A DNA stretch of 64,000 nt, taken from positions 124,001-188,000 of the forward strand of contig NZ_CP029426.2 of NCBI RefSeq assembly GCF_002266435.3. Reading direction: 5' to 3'. Shown here piece after piece: positions 35,843 through 47,039 of the stretch (position 1 is its first letter; every line of letters starts with the position of its first letter). The DNA comes from Bradyrhizobium amphicarpaeae. Lineage in GTDB: Bacteria > Pseudomonadota > Alphaproteobacteria > Rhizobiales > Xanthobacteraceae. The position numbers and the translations under genes were made by a program. The notes under the pieces were generated by a model that was not told the origin of the DNA, did not search any database, and saw nothing but the letters and a program-made list of their open reading frames with translations.

Positions 35843-36373
35843 ATGAGCACAGGCAACGAAATTGAGCGCAGCGATCCTGATCCGCGCGACGTGCAGATCT
35901 TCTCCGCGCTGCTGACGCCGCATCGCTCGCTGAACCGCGCCGGCTTCCTCGCCGTGATGCTGTTCCTGAGCGTGGTCAGCTTCGTCACGGGTCTCGTCTT
36001 CCTGATGATGGGGGCCTGGCCGGTGTTCGGTTTCTTCGGCCTCGACGTTCTCGTGATCTGGTGGGCCTTCAAGGCCAATTTCCGCGCGGCGCGGGCCAGC
36101 GAGGAGATCGTGATCACCGCCTCGGAGCTGCGGGTGCGGCGCGTCAGCCATCGCGGCCAGGTCTCGGAGTGGACGTTCAATCCGCTCTGGGTCCGGCTCG
36201 ACCAGGAGGTCGACGAGGAATACGGCATCGAGCACCTCTATCTGATCTCGCGCAGGCACCGGCTGCACATCGCCGGCTTTCTCGGGCCTGAGGAAAAGGC
36301 GAGTTTCTACAAAGCCTTGGTTAGCGCCCTGAATGCCGCCCGACGCGGCCCGACCTACAATCCGGTGACGTGA
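35843..36373 (+). CDS. DUF2244 integral membrane protein
   Basis: A 176-residue protein with two adjacent hydrophobic helices (about 33-78, GFLAVMLFLSVVSFVTGLVF and VFGFFGLDVLVIWWAFKANF) and a cytoplasmic beta-rich part (EIVITASELRVRRVSHRGQV, WVRLDQEVDEEYGIEHLYLI). This is the DUF2244 family, common in alphaproteobacteria and of unknown function. GAGGGA lies just before ATG 35843. It shares a divergent promoter region with nth. Confidence 0.8.
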   Translation: MSTGNEIERSDPDPRDVQIFSALLTPHRSLNRAGFLAVMLFLSVVSFVTGLVFLMMGAWPVFGFFGLDVLVIWWAFKANFRAARASEEIVITASELRVRRVSHRGQVSEWTFNPLWVRLDQEVDEEYGIEHLYLISRRHRLHIAGFLGPEEKASFYKALVSALNAARRGPTYNPVT

Positions 36374-36427
36374 GCGCAGTCGGGAATCGGGTGGTTTCCG
36401 AGCCGTCCCTCCCCTACATTTCCGGTC

Positions 36428-37324
36428 ATGATGACACTCGCCATACATGACCAGCGCCTGACCAAGCCGGGCCCCCAGAACGCCGCGTTGCGCGATTATG
36501 ATTCGGTGCGCCGGGCGATCGCCTTCATTTCGGAGAACTGGCGCGCGCAACCGACCATCGAGGCGATGGCGGATGCCGCCGGGGTCACGCCGGATGAGCT
36601 GCACCATCTGTTCCGCCGCTGGGCCTCGATCACGCCGAAGGCTTTCATGCAGGCGCTCACCCTCGATCACGCCAAGGGATTGCTGCGGGACTCCGCGAGC
36701 ATCCTCGACGCCGCGCTCGACTCCGGGCTGTCGGGCCCCGGCCGGCTGCACGATCTCTTCGTGACCCATGAAGCGATGTCGCCGGGCGAATGGAAGAACG
36801 GTGGCGCCGGCCTCACCTTGCGTTACGGCTTTCACCCCTCGCCGTTCGGCACCGCGATCGTGATCGCGACCGATCGCGGCCTGTCAGGCCTCGCCTTCGC
36901 CGATCACGGTGACGAAAAGGTCGCGCTCGCCGACATGACCCGGCGCTGGCCCAACGCAACCTATGTCGAAGATCACGAAGGCACCGCGCCGCTCGCTGCG
37001 CGCATCTTCGACACCAGGCTGTGGCGGCCGGACCAGCCGCTGCGCGTGGTGATGATCGGCACCGATTTCGAGGTGCGGGTATGGGAGACGCTGCTCAAGA
37101 TCCCGATGGGACGCGCGGTGTCCTATTCCGACATCGCCTGCAACATCAACAGCCCGAAGGCTTCGCGCGCCGTTGGTGCTGCGGTCGGCAAGAACCCGGT
37201 CTCGTTCGTCGTGCCGTGCCACCGCGCGCTCGGCAAGAGCGGCACGCTCACCGGTTATCACTGGGGCATCACGCGGAAGCAGGCAATGCTGGGCTGGGAA
37301 GCCGGGCAGCTGGGGATGCAGTAA
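36428..37324 (+). CDS. AraC-type HTH plus methylated-DNA-cysteine methyltransferase (short Ada)
   Basis: A 298-residue two-domain protein. Residues about 25-105 are an AraC-type HTH (AIAFISENWRAQPTIEAMAD, DELHHLFRRWASITPKAFMQ). Residues about 125-298 are the O6-alkylguanine methyltransferase, with acceptor Cys in FVVPCHRALGKSG. It lacks the N-terminal Ada zinc domain that senses methylphosphotriesters through Cys38. It should repair O6-methylguanine irreversibly and may also bind DNA as a regulator. ATG 36428 or 36431 starts it. Confidence 0.88.
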   Translation: MMTLAIHDQRLTKPGPQNAALRDYDSVRRAIAFISENWRAQPTIEAMADAAGVTPDELHHLFRRWASITPKAFMQALTLDHAKGLLRDSASILDAALDSGLSGPGRLHDLFVTHEAMSPGEWKNGGAGLTLRYGFHPSPFGTAIVIATDRGLSGLAFADHGDEKVALADMTRRWPNATYVEDHEGTAPLAARIFDTRLWRPDQPLRVVMIGTDFEVRVWETLLKIPMGRAVSYSDIACNINSPKASRAVGAAVGKNPVSFVVPCHRALGKSGTLTGYHWGITRKQAMLGWEAGQLGMQ

Positions 37325-37333
37325 GGCCGATGT

Positions 37334-37424
37334 CGTAGGGTGGGCAAAGGCGCAAAGCGCCGTGCCCACGATCTCTCTCAAGTCGCTAAAGGGCGTGGGC
37401 ACGCTGCGCTTTGCCCACCCTACG
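37334..37424. repeat. About 90-base palindromic repeat, family C copy 1
   Basis: Arms CGTAGGGTGGGCAAAGGCGC and GCGCTTTGCCCACCCTACG are inverted, with GTGCCCACG and CGTGGGCAC inside. A related copy lies at 51581-51670. It sits between convergent genes. Confidence 0.9.
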
Positions 37425-37433
37425 AGATCTCGC

Positions 37434-38057
37434 TTAACCCGCCAGATCCAGCTTCGAGGCCACCGTCGAATCCGCGTTGAGGCGGTAGATGATCGGCACG
37501 CCCGTCGCCAGCTCGCGCTTCAGGATGCCCTCCGGCGAGAGCTTTTCCAGCACCATGATCAGCGCGCGCAGCGAATTGCCGTGGGCGGCGACCAGCGTGC
37601 GCTTGCCGTTGAGCACGCCCGGCAGGATCTCCTGCACGTAATACGGCAATGCCCGCGCCAGCGTGTCCTTCAGGCTTTCGCCGCCGGGCGGCGGCACGTC
37701 GTAGGAGCGGCGCCAGATCAGCACCTGGTCCTCGCCCCATTTCTTGCGGGCATCGTCCTTGTTGAGACCCGAGAGATCGCCGTAGTCGCGCTCGTTCAGA
37801 GCGAGGTTCTTCGTCGTCGGCAGGCCCTTCTGCCCGAGCTCGCCGAGAATGAGATCGAGCGTGTGCTGCGCGCGTGTGAGCACCGAAGTGTAGGCAACAT
37901 CGAACTGGAGCCCTTGCGCCTTCAGCTTGCGGCCCGCTTCGGTGGCTTCCTTGACGCCGAGTTCGGTGAGGTCAGGATCCTTCCAGCCCGTGAACAGGTT
38001 CTTCAGATTCCATTCGCTCTGGCCGTGGCGCACGAGCACGAGGAGACGTTCACTCAT
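37434..38057 (-). CDS. gpmA: 2,3-bisphosphoglycerate-dependent phosphoglycerate mutase
   Basis: A glycolytic enzyme interconverting 3- and 2-phosphoglycerate through a phospho-His. The 207-residue protein starts with [20 protein letters not shown] (catalytic His of RHG), has the Glu in [20 protein letters not shown] and the second His in [15 protein letters not shown]. At about 207 residues it is shorter than the 250-residue E. coli GpmA, typical of alphaproteobacteria. ATG 38057 ([12 protein letters not shown]) is chosen; the frame extends into a repeat. It follows dapB. Confidence 0.93.
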   Translation of the reverse strand: MSERLLVLVRHGQSEWNLKNLFTGWKDPDLTELGVKEATEAGRKLKAQGLQFDVAYTSVLTRAQHTLDLILGELGQKGLPTTKNLALNERDYGDLSGLNKDDARKKWGEDQVLIWRRSYDVPPPGGESLKDTLARALPYYVQEILPGVLNGKRTLVAAHGNSLRALIMVLEKLSPEGILKRELATGVPIIYRLNADSTVASKLDLAG

Positions 38058-38086
38058 CGACTGCTTTCCATCTGGTTCATTGTTTT

Positions 38087-38136
38087 GAGCATGATCTTGT
38101 CGGAAAACCGCTTCACACTTTTCCGGATCATGCTCG
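38087..38136. repeat. 50-base palindromic repeat between dapB and gpmA
   Basis: GAGCATGATCTTGTCGGAAA and TTTTCCGGATCATGCTC are inverted arms with a short loop. It lies directly after the dapB stop, in the roughly 80-base gap before gpmA. This is a familiar Bradyrhizobium intergenic type from general knowledge. Confidence 0.85.
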
Positions 38137-38137
38137 T

Positions 38138-38953
38138 TCAAATATCAGACAAGCCGAGCACGTCGGCCATGGAGTAATGCCCCGGCTTCTTGCCGTGCGC
38201 CCATAGCGCCGCCTTCAGCGCACCATGGGCGAACAGCATGCGATCCTCGGCCTGATGCGTCAGTGTCAGGCGCTCGAACGGGCCGAGGAAGGTGACGCTG
38301 TGATCGCCGGCGACGGTGCCGCCGCGCAACGAGGCGAATCCGATATTGCCCGGCCTGCGCGCGCCGGTGATCCCGTCACGGCCGCGTTCGGAATGTTCAT
38401 CGAGGGTGACGCCGCGACCGCTCGCTGCGGCCTGCCCCAGCATCAGCGCAGTGCCGGATGGCGCATCGACCTTCATGCGATGATGGGTCTCGACGATCTC
38501 GATATCAAAATTCTGGTCGAGCGCCTTGGCGACGCGCTTGACCACCGCGGCCAGCAGATTGACGCCCAGGCTCATATTGCCCGACTGCACCACGACGGCG
38601 CGGTTGGTGACGCTCTTGATCACGGCATTGTCTGAGCCGGACAATCCGGTGGTGCCAACGACGTGGACGATTCCCCGCTCCGCGGCGATCGCGACGTTGG
38701 CGATGGTCGCCGCCGGCACGGTAAAATCGAGGATGCCGTCGGCTTCCTTCGACATCGCCCAGAGGTCGGCAGAGAGCTTGATGCCGTTGGCCGGCAGGCC
38801 CGCGAGCACACCGGCATCCTTGCCGAGCAGCTCCGAACCCGGCATCTCCAGCGCGCCCGCCAGCACCGCGCCTTTGCTCTCGCCAATCGCCCGCACCAGC
38901 GCGCGGCCCATCCGGCCACCGGCTCCAGCAACAATCAGGCGCATGTCGGACAT
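38138..38953 (-). CDS. dapB: 4-hydroxy-tetrahydrodipicolinate reductase
   Basis: DapB reduces the product of DapA in the lysine/diaminopimelate pathway with NAD(P)H. The 271-residue protein has the N-terminal [20 protein letters not shown]ossmann motif, [18 protein letters not shown], the catalytic [20 protein letters not shown] (with the His-His-Lys set) and [20 protein letters not shown]. Standard length. The start is ATG 38953, with ATG 38944 possible. Confidence 0.95.
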   Translation of the reverse strand: MSDMRLIVAGAGGRMGRALVRAIGESKGAVLAGALEMPGSELLGKDAGVLAGLPANGIKLSADLWAMSKEADGILDFTVPAATIANVAIAAERGIVHVVGTTGLSGSDNAVIKSVTNRAVVVQSGNMSLGVNLLAAVVKRVAKALDQNFDIEIVETHHRMKVDAPSGTALMLGQAAASGRGVTLDEHSERGRDGITGARRPGNIGFASLRGGTVAGDHSVTFLGPFERLTLTHQAEDRMLFAHGALKAALWAHGKKPGHYSMADVLGLSDI

Positions 38954-39033
38954 GGTGTGATCCTCTCACGGCCGTTGTAGCGGGGGCGCGCAGTTCCGGC
39001 AACCGAGGGGAGATCAGGCGTGGCAGGCGTGCT

Positions 39034-39198
39034 CTTACCCTCCCCTGGAGGGGGAGGGTCGCTGGGCATGCAGCGAAGCGGAATGCACAGCGGGGTGGGG
39101 TGACAGTCTCTCCGCAATTAAAAGTGCCCGTAGGGAGAGATCACCCCACCCCGCTCGCGCTACGCGCGATCGCCCCTCCCCCTCCAGGGGAGGGTAAG
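39034..39198. repeat. About 165-base palindromic repeat, family B copy 2
   Basis: Same plan as 31263-31428: outer ends CTTACCCTCCCCTGGAGGGG and CCCCCTCCAGGGGAGGGTAA, inner GGGGTGGGGTGACAGTCTCT, GTGCCCGTAGGGAGAGATCA and CACCCCACCCCG, with two variable segments. It lies between dapB and the DUF1330 gene. Confidence 0.9.
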
Positions 39199-39216
39199 AG
39201 AGACGGAGACTGTGCC

Positions 39217-39528
39217 TCAGCCGTCCGACGGCTGCGGGCCGTCATAGCCCTCGATGATGATGAGGTCGGCGATCGAGTGCGGCTGGCGCACCTTGATGTT
39301 GGCCTGGTATTCCGGCGAATTGTAGCAGGCGATCGCGGTCTCGTAGTCCGGGAATTCGATCACGACGTTGCGGGTGCGGCTGGCGCCTTCGACGGTGGTG
39401 AACTTGCCGGCGCGGACGACGAAACGGCCGCCCCATTTCTTGAAGATCGGACCGTTGGCGACGGCGTAGGGCTTGTAGCCCTCGTCACTGCTCACGTCGA
39501 CGCGTCCGATCCAGTAGCCTTTTGCCAT
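39217..39528 (-). CDS. DUF1330 protein
   Basis: A 103-residue ferredoxin-like/dimeric alpha-beta-barrel protein of family DUF1330: GYWIGRVDVSSDEGYKPYAV, GPIFKKWGGRFVVRAGKFTT and RNVVIEFPDYETAIACYNSP. Its function is unknown. It follows pyrF by 24 bases on the same strand, so they are likely co-transcribed. Confidence 0.85.
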   Translation of the reverse strand: MAKGYWIGRVDVSSDEGYKPYAVANGPIFKKWGGRFVVRAGKFTTVEGASRTRNVVIEFPDYETAIACYNSPEYQANIKVRQPHSIADLIIIEGYDGPQPSDG

Positions 39529-39552
39529 TGTTCTTCTCCCTGTTGTCAGTTG

Positions 39553-40272
39553 TTAACCGAGCGCTTGGGCGATCTCGGCATGGATCGCCTCCGCGATTGC
39601 CTTGGGGTCGGCGGCTTCCAGCACCGGCCGCCCGACGACGAGATAATCGGCGCCAGCCGTGATCGCTCGGCTGGGCGTCATGATGCGCTTCTGGTCACCG
39701 GTCGCCGAACCTGCCGGCCGGATGCCGGGGGTGACGAGGCTCATCTGGTGGCCGACGATCTTGCGCAAATTGCCGACCTCTTCCGGCGAGCAGACGAGGC
39801 CGTCGATGCCAAGCACCTGTGCCTGCTGCGCGCGCGCCTCGACCAGCTCGGAGACGCCGAGCCGATAGCCGGCCGCGTGCAGATCGGCCTCGTTGTAGGA
39901 GGTCAGCACCGTGACGGCGAGGATCTTCAGGCTCGAATTGCCGCGGCCTTCGACCGCGCCCTTCATGGTCTGCGGATAGGCGTGCACGGTGAGGAAGGTG
40001 GCGCCAAGCCTGGTGATGCTCTCGACGCCCTGCATCACGGTGTTGCCGATGTCATGCAGCTTGAGATCGAGAAAGACCTTCTTGCCCTTGTCGGCGAGCT
40101 TGCCGACCAGCGGCAATCCGCCGGCATAAGCGAGCCGGTAGCCGATCTTGTAGAAGGTGACGCTGTCGCCGAGACGATTGATGGTCGCCTCGGCGGCCTC
40201 CACGCTCGGCAGATCGAGCGCGACGATCAGGCGGTCTTTCGGGGCGATCTCGGCTGGCGTCATGTCACTCAC
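39553..40272 (-). CDS. pyrF: Orotidine 5'-phosphate decarboxylase
   Basis: The last step of UMP synthesis. The 239-residue TIM-barrel protein begins [20 protein letters not shown], has the catalytic Lys/Asp set in [19 protein letters not shown], and ends with phosphate-binding [20 protein letters not shown] and [23 protein letters not shown] 40272 overlaps the preceding stop (GTGA); ATG 40263 (M4) is the other candidate. It is coupled to the FMN reductase gene upstream. Confidence 0.95.
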   Translation of the reverse strand: MSDMTPAEIAPKDRLIVALDLPSVEAAEATINRLGDSVTFYKIGYRLAYAGGLPLVGKLADKGKKVFLDLKLHDIGNTVMQGVESITRLGATFLTVHAYPQTMKGAVEGRGNSSLKILAVTVLTSYNEADLHAAGYRLGVSELVEARAQQAQVLGIDGLVCSPEEVGNLRKIVGHQMSLVTPGIRPAGSATGDQKRIMTPSRAITAGADYLVVGRPVLEAADPKAIAEAIHAEIAQALG

Positions 40273-40847
40273 ATCATGCGTTGGGAAATGTCGATCAACT
40301 GCGCCACCATCTCCTTCAACGCGGCGATGTCGGCCTCGTTCTTGAGCCTGTCCATATCGTCATAGGCCTGGTCGGCAAAGGCGAGCGTAAGCTGGCTGGC
40401 AATCACGTTGGCTTGGCAGGAGGTCAGGATCAGCCTGAGCGCCTGCAGCGCACGCGCCGCGCCGAGCCGGCTCTGCGAGGCGCCGGCGAGGGCAAAGGCC
40501 CGGTTGCGGAACACCTCGCCGCGCGCCTCGTGAGGATCCTGCACGCGGCTGACCCAGTCGATCGCGTTCTTGAGCAGCGGCGGCACCGAGGCGTTGTATT
40601 CGGGCGAGACCAGCAGCACGCCGTGATGGGCGCCGATCATGCGCTTGAGATTGAGCGCTTGCTTGGGCACACCGGACTTGGCCTGGAGATCGCCGTCATA
40701 GATCGGCAGCGGAAAATCGGCGAGCGAGATGCGGGTGACGTCGACGCCGGCCCGGGCGAATTCATAGGCGGCGACCGCCGCCAGTTTCGCATTGTGCGAA
40801 CCGGTGCGCAGCGAGCCGGGAATGACCAGGATTTTGGGGGCGGACAT
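40269..40847 (-). CDS. NADPH-dependent FMN reductase family protein
   Basis: A 192-residue flavodoxin-fold oxidoreductase of the SsuE/azoreductase/ChrR type: [20 protein letters not shown] (FMN phosphate loop), [20 protein letters not shown] and the segment [20 protein letters not shown]. It likely uses NAD(P)H to reduce FMN, quinones or metals; the physiological target is unknown. ATG 40847 ([11 protein letters not shown]) is used rather than the open frame to 40886. It is upstream of and overlaps pyrF. Confidence 0.88.
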   Translation of the reverse strand: MSAPKILVIPGSLRTGSHNAKLAAVAAYEFARAGVDVTRISLADFPLPIYDGDLQAKSGVPKQALNLKRMIGAHHGVLLVSPEYNASVPPLLKNAIDWVSRVQDPHEARGEVFRNRAFALAGASQSRLGAARALQALRLILTSCQANVIASQLTLAFADQAYDDMDRLKNEADIAALKEMVAQLIDISQRMM

Positions 40848-40904
40848 CCGCTTCCATGCGTTCGGCGAAACCAGGCCGCCGCGCAAAGGGAAACGCCGGC
40901 GGAA

Positions 40905-41504
40905 TTAGTCCTTGCGATACACCCAGACGCGGGCGGGCGGAAGGTTCATCCAGATCCGTTCCGACGCCTCTGTGGACACGCCGGGCAGCGATTTCGGGAT
41001 CGGCGGCACCACCGCATAGGTGAACTGGACGAAGGGAGCGCCCGGCGCCAGCGCCGTGAAGGCGTCGCGGATCAGCCGCAGCCGCGTCAGCATCGGTTTT
41101 GTCACCAGCGGCAGGCCGGAGACGACCGCGGAGGCCGGCGCGCTCAGGACGTTCCAGAGCGTGTCACGCAGGCGATAGGCATCGCCCTGCACCACCTTGG
41201 CCTGCGGATAGCGGTCGCGCAGCAGCGCGCAGAAACCGGGATTGTATTCGACAAGGACGAGACGCTTCTGATCGACACCGCGCTCGACCAGCGCCGAGGT
41301 GATGGCGCCGGTGCCGGGTCCGAGTTCGACCACGGGCGCGTCCGAATCGACATCGACGTAATGGGCCATGGTCCGGGCCAGCAGCTTGCCGGACGGCATC
41401 ACGGCGCCCATGTGCAGGGGCTTTTCGATCCATGATCTGAGAAAGCGCACCTCGTCGTCGAGACGAGGCTTCTTCAACGCACGCGCGGACGATGGCAATG
41501 GCAT
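40905..41504 (-). CDS. SAM-dependent methyltransferase, phospholipid N-methyltransferase (PmtA)-like
   Basis: A 199-residue class I methyltransferase. SAM motif I is PVVELGPGTGAITSALVERG, preceded by the membrane-binding/substrate region DEVRFLRSWIEKPLHMGAVM then PSGKLLARTMA, the hallmark start of bacterial PmtA-like enzymes. PmtA converts phosphatidylethanolamine stepwise to phosphatidylcholine, important for Bradyrhizobium symbiosis. KsgA-like rRNA methylases share motif I but are longer, so they are less likely. It follows dnaJ on the minus strand by 88 bases. Confidence 0.65.
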   Translation of the reverse strand: MPLPSSARALKKPRLDDEVRFLRSWIEKPLHMGAVMPSGKLLARTMAHYVDVDSDAPVVELGPGTGAITSALVERGVDQKRLVLVEYNPGFCALLRDRYPQAKVVQGDAYRLRDTLWNVLSAPASAVVSGLPLVTKPMLTRLRLIRDAFTALAPGAPFVQFTYAVVPPIPKSLPGVSTEASERIWMNLPPARVWVYRKD

Positions 41505-41592
41505 GTCAGGACCGGACGGGACCGCAGGACCGCGGCGTGTCAGAAAATGGTCATAAAGACGTATAGGCCGAAGGCGGCATGGTCAAGCCGAG

Positions 41593-42720
41593 TCAACTCG
41601 CCCGATTACCGAAGAAATCCTTGACCTTGGCGAAGAAGCCCTCGGATTCCGGCTGAGTGTTGCCGCTTGACAGCTTTTCGAACTCGGCCAGCAATTCCTG
41701 CTGTTTCTTGGTGAGGTTCTGCGGGGTCTCGACCACGACCTGAACATACATGTCGCCCATCTGGCGCGACCGCAATACCGGCATGCCTTTTGATGCAATG
41801 CGGAATCGGCGGTTCGACTGGGTCCCGGCCGGCACCTTCACCTTGGCCTTGCCCTTTTCGATGGTCGGCACCTCGAATTCGCCGCCGAGGGCGGCCGTCA
41901 CCATCGAGATCGGGACACGGCAATGCAGATCGGCGCCGTCGCGCTGGAAGAACTGGTGCTGGGTCAACGACAGGAAGATGTAGAGGTCGCCGGGGGGACC
42001 GCCGCGGACCCCCGCCTCGCCCTCGCCGGCGAGCCTGATCCTCGTGCCGTCCTCGACACCCGGGGGAATGTTGACCGAAAGATTCCGCTCGCGGGTGACG
42101 CGGCCCTGGCCCGAGCAGGACGGACAGGCATCCTCGATCATCTGGCCGCGGCCCTGGCAGCCCGGACAGGTCCGCTCCAGCGTGAAGAAGCCCTGCGACT
42201 GCCGCACGCGGCCGGCGCCACCGCAGGTCGAACAGGTCTTCGGCTTGGTGCCGGCCTTGGCGCCGATGCCCGAGCAGGCCTCGCAGGTGACCGAGACCGG
42301 AATCTCGATCTGCGCGGTCTTGCCGCCGAAGGCTTCCTCGAGCGTGATTTCCATGTTGTAGCGCAGGTCGGCGCCGCGCTCGCGACCACCGCGGCCGCGC
42401 TGCCCGGCCATGCCGAACAGATCTTCGAAAATGTCGGAGAAGGAAGAGGCGAAGCCCGCACCGAAGCCGGCGCCACCGCCGCCCTGCTCGAAAGCGGCAT
42501 GGCCATAGCGGTCATACGCGGCGCGCTTGTCCTTGTCCTTGAGGACCTCGTAGGCCTCGTTGATTTCCTTGAACTTGACTTCGCTGGTGTCGTCCCCGGG
42601 ATTGCGGTCCGGGTGGAACTTCATCGCAAGCTTGCGGAACGACGATTTCAGAACGGATTCGTCGGCATCGCGTTCGACTTCGAGGGTTTCGTAATAGCAG
42701 CGTTTGGTGGACGTGGACAT
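41593..42720 (-). CDS. dnaJ: Chaperone DnaJ
   Basis: Hsp40 co-chaperone that stimulates DnaK ATPase and binds unfolded proteins. The 375-residue protein has the J domain with HPD ([20 protein letters not shown]), a Gly/Phe linker, four CxxCxGxG zinc repeats ([48 protein letters not shown]) and a C-terminal substrate domain. It follows dnaK after a 242-base gap that holds a hairpin repeat. Confidence 0.97.
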   Translation of the reverse strand: MSTSTKRCYYETLEVERDADESVLKSSFRKLAMKFHPDRNPGDDTSEVKFKEINEAYEVLKDKDKRAAYDRYGHAAFEQGGGGAGFGAGFASSFSDIFEDLFGMAGQRGRGGRERGADLRYNMEITLEEAFGGKTAQIEIPVSVTCEACSGIGAKAGTKPKTCSTCGGAGRVRQSQGFFTLERTCPGCQGRGQMIEDACPSCSGQGRVTRERNLSVNIPPGVEDGTRIRLAGEGEAGVRGGPPGDLYIFLSLTQHQFFQRDGADLHCRVPISMVTAALGGEFEVPTIEKGKAKVKVPAGTQSNRRFRIASKGMPVLRSRQMGDMYVQVVVETPQNLTKKQQELLAEFEKLSSGNTQPESEGFFAKVKDFFGNRAS

Positions 42721-42888
42721 GTGGGACTCGGTCTATCCAATCGCGATTCAAGTCGAAGCGAAACGACGTCGCCACGCGGCGATATAGGCAGCCTTCTGCC
42801 TGGCGGCAGAGGGCGTGGCGGCCTTCAGCATAACGGCTGGGAATTGATCGATCGTAACGGGCGACCTGCCCGGCCTTCCCGACACGGC

Positions 42889-42913
42889 GGCCTCCCCCGC
42901 GAAGGGGGAGGCC
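42889..42913. repeat. Perfect hairpin between dnaK and dnaJ
   Basis: GGCCTCCCCC and GGGGGAGGCC form a perfect 10-bp stem around a GCGAA loop. No T-run follows on the minus strand, so rather than a full terminator it may attenuate or stabilise RNA between dnaK and dnaJ. Nothing else is visible in 42721-42962. Confidence 0.85.
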
Positions 42914-42962
42914 GGTCGAGCGTGTGGGGTCCAAGCCGCCCGCATCATGACCCTCTCGGGGT

Positions 42963-44864
<1,902 letters not shown>

Positions 44865-44967
44865 GGTCCGATATCCTTGTTTTTGCGGCAGGTTGGCTGG
44901 GCCCAGAAGGCACCCGACCGAAACCCCCTAAGATCAAACATTCGCGATATTGCGATGGTCGAGGCTC

Positions 44968-44995
44968 ATATAGGAGGGGGGCAGGGGCCCGCAAG
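44968..44995 (-). promoter_or_regulatory. Candidate sigma-32 (RpoH) promoter of dnaK
   Basis: On the minus strand, CTTG (44995-44992) is followed after 16 bases by CCTATATG (44975-44968). This fits the alphaproteobacterial heat-shock consensus CTTG-N16/17-CYTATNTG closely. It places the transcript start about 95 bases before the dnaK ATG. Within the gap 44865-45257 nothing else was found except possible elements for the plus-strand gene. Confidence 0.7.
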
Positions 44996-45257
44996 GACCG
45001 AAGCTACGTTTCTGCCGTGAAAACATTGGGTTTTGGATGATGATATCCGGGCTGCACCGCCCTTGCGGGTGAGGAATTATTAACAGGTTCAGGCGTCAGC
45101 AAGCCCCGGCTACCGCAAGCTCGCCCGCCCTGTTGCCGCAAGCCCAAACCCGGTAAAAGGCGAACCGGCCCGGACAGCCGCCACGGCTGCTTCGCGCGAC
45201 AAAGCGGCCCGGTCGCCGACCATCGAACGGCCTCAATGTGAACCAATCAGAGTGCCC

Positions 45258-46199
45258 ATGAAGCTGATCCGTCCCCTCGCCGCGCTCGCCCTCCTCGCCG
45301 CAACAGCGTTTCCGGCCCTCGCCGCCGACGCCGTGTTTCCACCCGGCTTGCGCCTCGGCATGGTGCCGCTGGTCGGCCTCACCACGGCAAAGACCTTTCC
45401 CGGCTTCGAGAGCGAGGACGGCAACGTCAAGGTGCTGATCACCGAGTTGCCCCCGGCCGCCTATGGCGAGGTCGTGAGCGCGTTCAATTCCAATCCGGCC
45501 GGCACAGGCGCCGTCAAGCAGGACAAGATCGAGACGCCCGCAGGCCTCGCTTATTTCACCACCGAGAGCGGCAAGGCGGGCGACACGCCGGTAAAGCGCT
45601 ATTCGATGATCGTGCCGGGTGCCGGCTTCTCCGGCTACGTCGCGGTGCAGGTCCCGGAGAACGCGACCAAGATCTACACGGATGAGGCGGTGCGGCAGAT
45701 GTTTGCGAGCGCCACCACCCGCAAGCAGGTCTCGGCAGAGGAGCAGATCGGGTTGATGCCTTTCAAGATCACCGATCTTGCCGAATTCAAGGACATTCGC
45801 ACGCTGGCGCCGGGCTCAAGCATCATCCTGGCCGACGGCGACGAGAGCTCCGGCTATGAGTCGAAGCCGTTCATGATCCTCGGCCTGATCGGCGCCACGC
45901 CGCAACAGGCCGACGACCGCGCCCGCTTCGCCCAGGAGGCGGCGCTGCAGATCCCCGGCGTGCGCGAATCGCGCGTCACCATGTCCGAGCCGATCCGCAT
46001 CAACGGCCAGCAGGGCTTCGAGACCCGGATCGACGGGGTCAGCGGCAAGGACAAGGTCCCGGTCACCGTGGTGCAATGGATCCGCTTCTCGACCGGCGGC
46101 GCCTCGCTGCGCATCGTCGCCAGCGCCCCGCGCGACCAGTGGCCGGCCGCCTTCACCCGCTTCCGCGCCGTGCGCGACGGGATCCAGCCGAAGGGGTAG
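45258..46199 (+). CDS. Secreted protein of unknown function
   Basis: A 313-residue protein from ATG 45258 (MKLIRPLAALALLAATAFPA), with a clear signal peptide cleaved after ALAADA. The mature part is mixed alpha-beta: PPGLRLGMVPLVGLTTAKTF, FESEDGNVKVLITELPPAAY, YSMIVPGAGFSGYVAVQVPE, RINGQQGFETRIDGV. No catalytic motif or known domain is recognised. Similar long periplasmic proteins are common in Bradyrhizobium. It stands alone between dnaK and the nicotinamidase gene. Confidence 0.75.
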   Translation: MKLIRPLAALALLAATAFPALAADAVFPPGLRLGMVPLVGLTTAKTFPGFESEDGNVKVLITELPPAAYGEVVSAFNSNPAGTGAVKQDKIETPAGLAYFTTESGKAGDTPVKRYSMIVPGAGFSGYVAVQVPENATKIYTDEAVRQMFASATTRKQVSAEEQIGLMPFKITDLAEFKDIRTLAPGSSIILADGDESSGYESKPFMILGLIGATPQQADDRARFAQEAALQIPGVRESRVTMSEPIRINGQQGFETRIDGVSGKDKVPVTVVQWIRFSTGGASLRIVASAPRDQWPAAFTRFRAVRDGIQPKG

Positions 46200-46299
46200 C
46201 CCAACCCCTCACCAATGCCGGCCGCATTTTCGGGCTTCTGTTCGTATACGAACGGAACTAGGCTTTGCTCCCGTTGGACCATCCCAAGGGAGGCGAACG

Positions 46300-47022
46300 A
46301 TGCTGGACCGACGACAAATCCTCGCAATGCTTGGAACGACGGCGCTCGCGACTCTCGCGCCAACCGCGCTGTTTGCGGCCGCATCGATCAAGCCGGACGA
46401 TGCATCCGCGCTGCTCGTGATCGACGTGCAGAACTGCTTCCTGCCCGGCGGCAGCCTCGCGGTGAAAGAGGGCGAGCAGGTCGTGCCCGTCATCAACAAG
46501 ATCTCGAAAGCGTTTGCGAATGTGGTGATGACGCAGGACTGGCACACGCCGGGCCACGTCTCGTTTGCATCGGTGCATTCCGGCAAGAAGCCGTTCGAGA
46601 CCGTCGATCTTCCCTACGGCAAGCAGGTGCTGTGGCCCGACCATTGCGTGCAGGGCACCGACGGTGCTTCGCTCTCGAAGGACCTTGCGATCCCGCATGC
46701 CGAGCTGATCATCCGCAAAGGCTTTCACAAGGACGTCGACAGCTATTCGGCCTTCCTCGAAGCCGACGGCAAGACCTCGACGGGGCTTGCCGGCTATCTC
46801 AAGGGGCGCAAGATCAAGCGCGTCTTCGTCGCCGGCCTCGCGACGGATTTCTGCGTCGCATGGACCGCGCTCGACGCGCGCAAGGCGGGCTTCGAGGTCT
46901 ATGTGGTGGAAGACGCCTGCCGCGGCATCGACAATCAGGGATCGCTCGCCAAAGCCTGGGCCGATATGGCCAAGGCCGGCGTGAAGCGGATTCAGTCTGC
47001 GGATATCGCGGTGAGCGCCTAG
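46300..47022 (+). CDS. pncA: Nicotinamidase (PncA-like), apparently exported
   Basis: PncA hydrolyses nicotinamide to nicotinate for NAD salvage. The 240-residue protein has the isochorismatase-like fold with triad Asp42 (VIDVQNCF), Lys140 (LIIRKGFHK) and Cys185 (GLATDFCVAWTA), and metal ligands in QDWHTPGH and further on. Unlike usual cytoplasmic PncA (about 210 residues), it carries MLDRRQILAMLGTTALATLA then PTALFA, a signal peptide with a paired Arg of Tat-like character. The motif RRQIL is only a partial Tat match. It is convergent with grpE. Confidence 0.88.
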   Translation: MLDRRQILAMLGTTALATLAPTALFAAASIKPDDASALLVIDVQNCFLPGGSLAVKEGEQVVPVINKISKAFANVVMTQDWHTPGHVSFASVHSGKKPFETVDLPYGKQVLWPDHCVQGTDGASLSKDLAIPHAELIIRKGFHKDVDSYSAFLEADGKTSTGLAGYLKGRKIKRVFVAGLATDFCVAWTALDARKAGFEVYVVEDACRGIDNQGSLAKAWADMAKAGVKRIQSADIAVSA

Positions 47023-47039
47023 AACACGCTCTATCCTTC

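Noticed and set aside
45004..45246. An 80-codon minus-strand frame upstream of dnaK
   Set aside because: It lies in the dnaK promoter gap, has no ribosome site or family character, and is better explained as non-coding.
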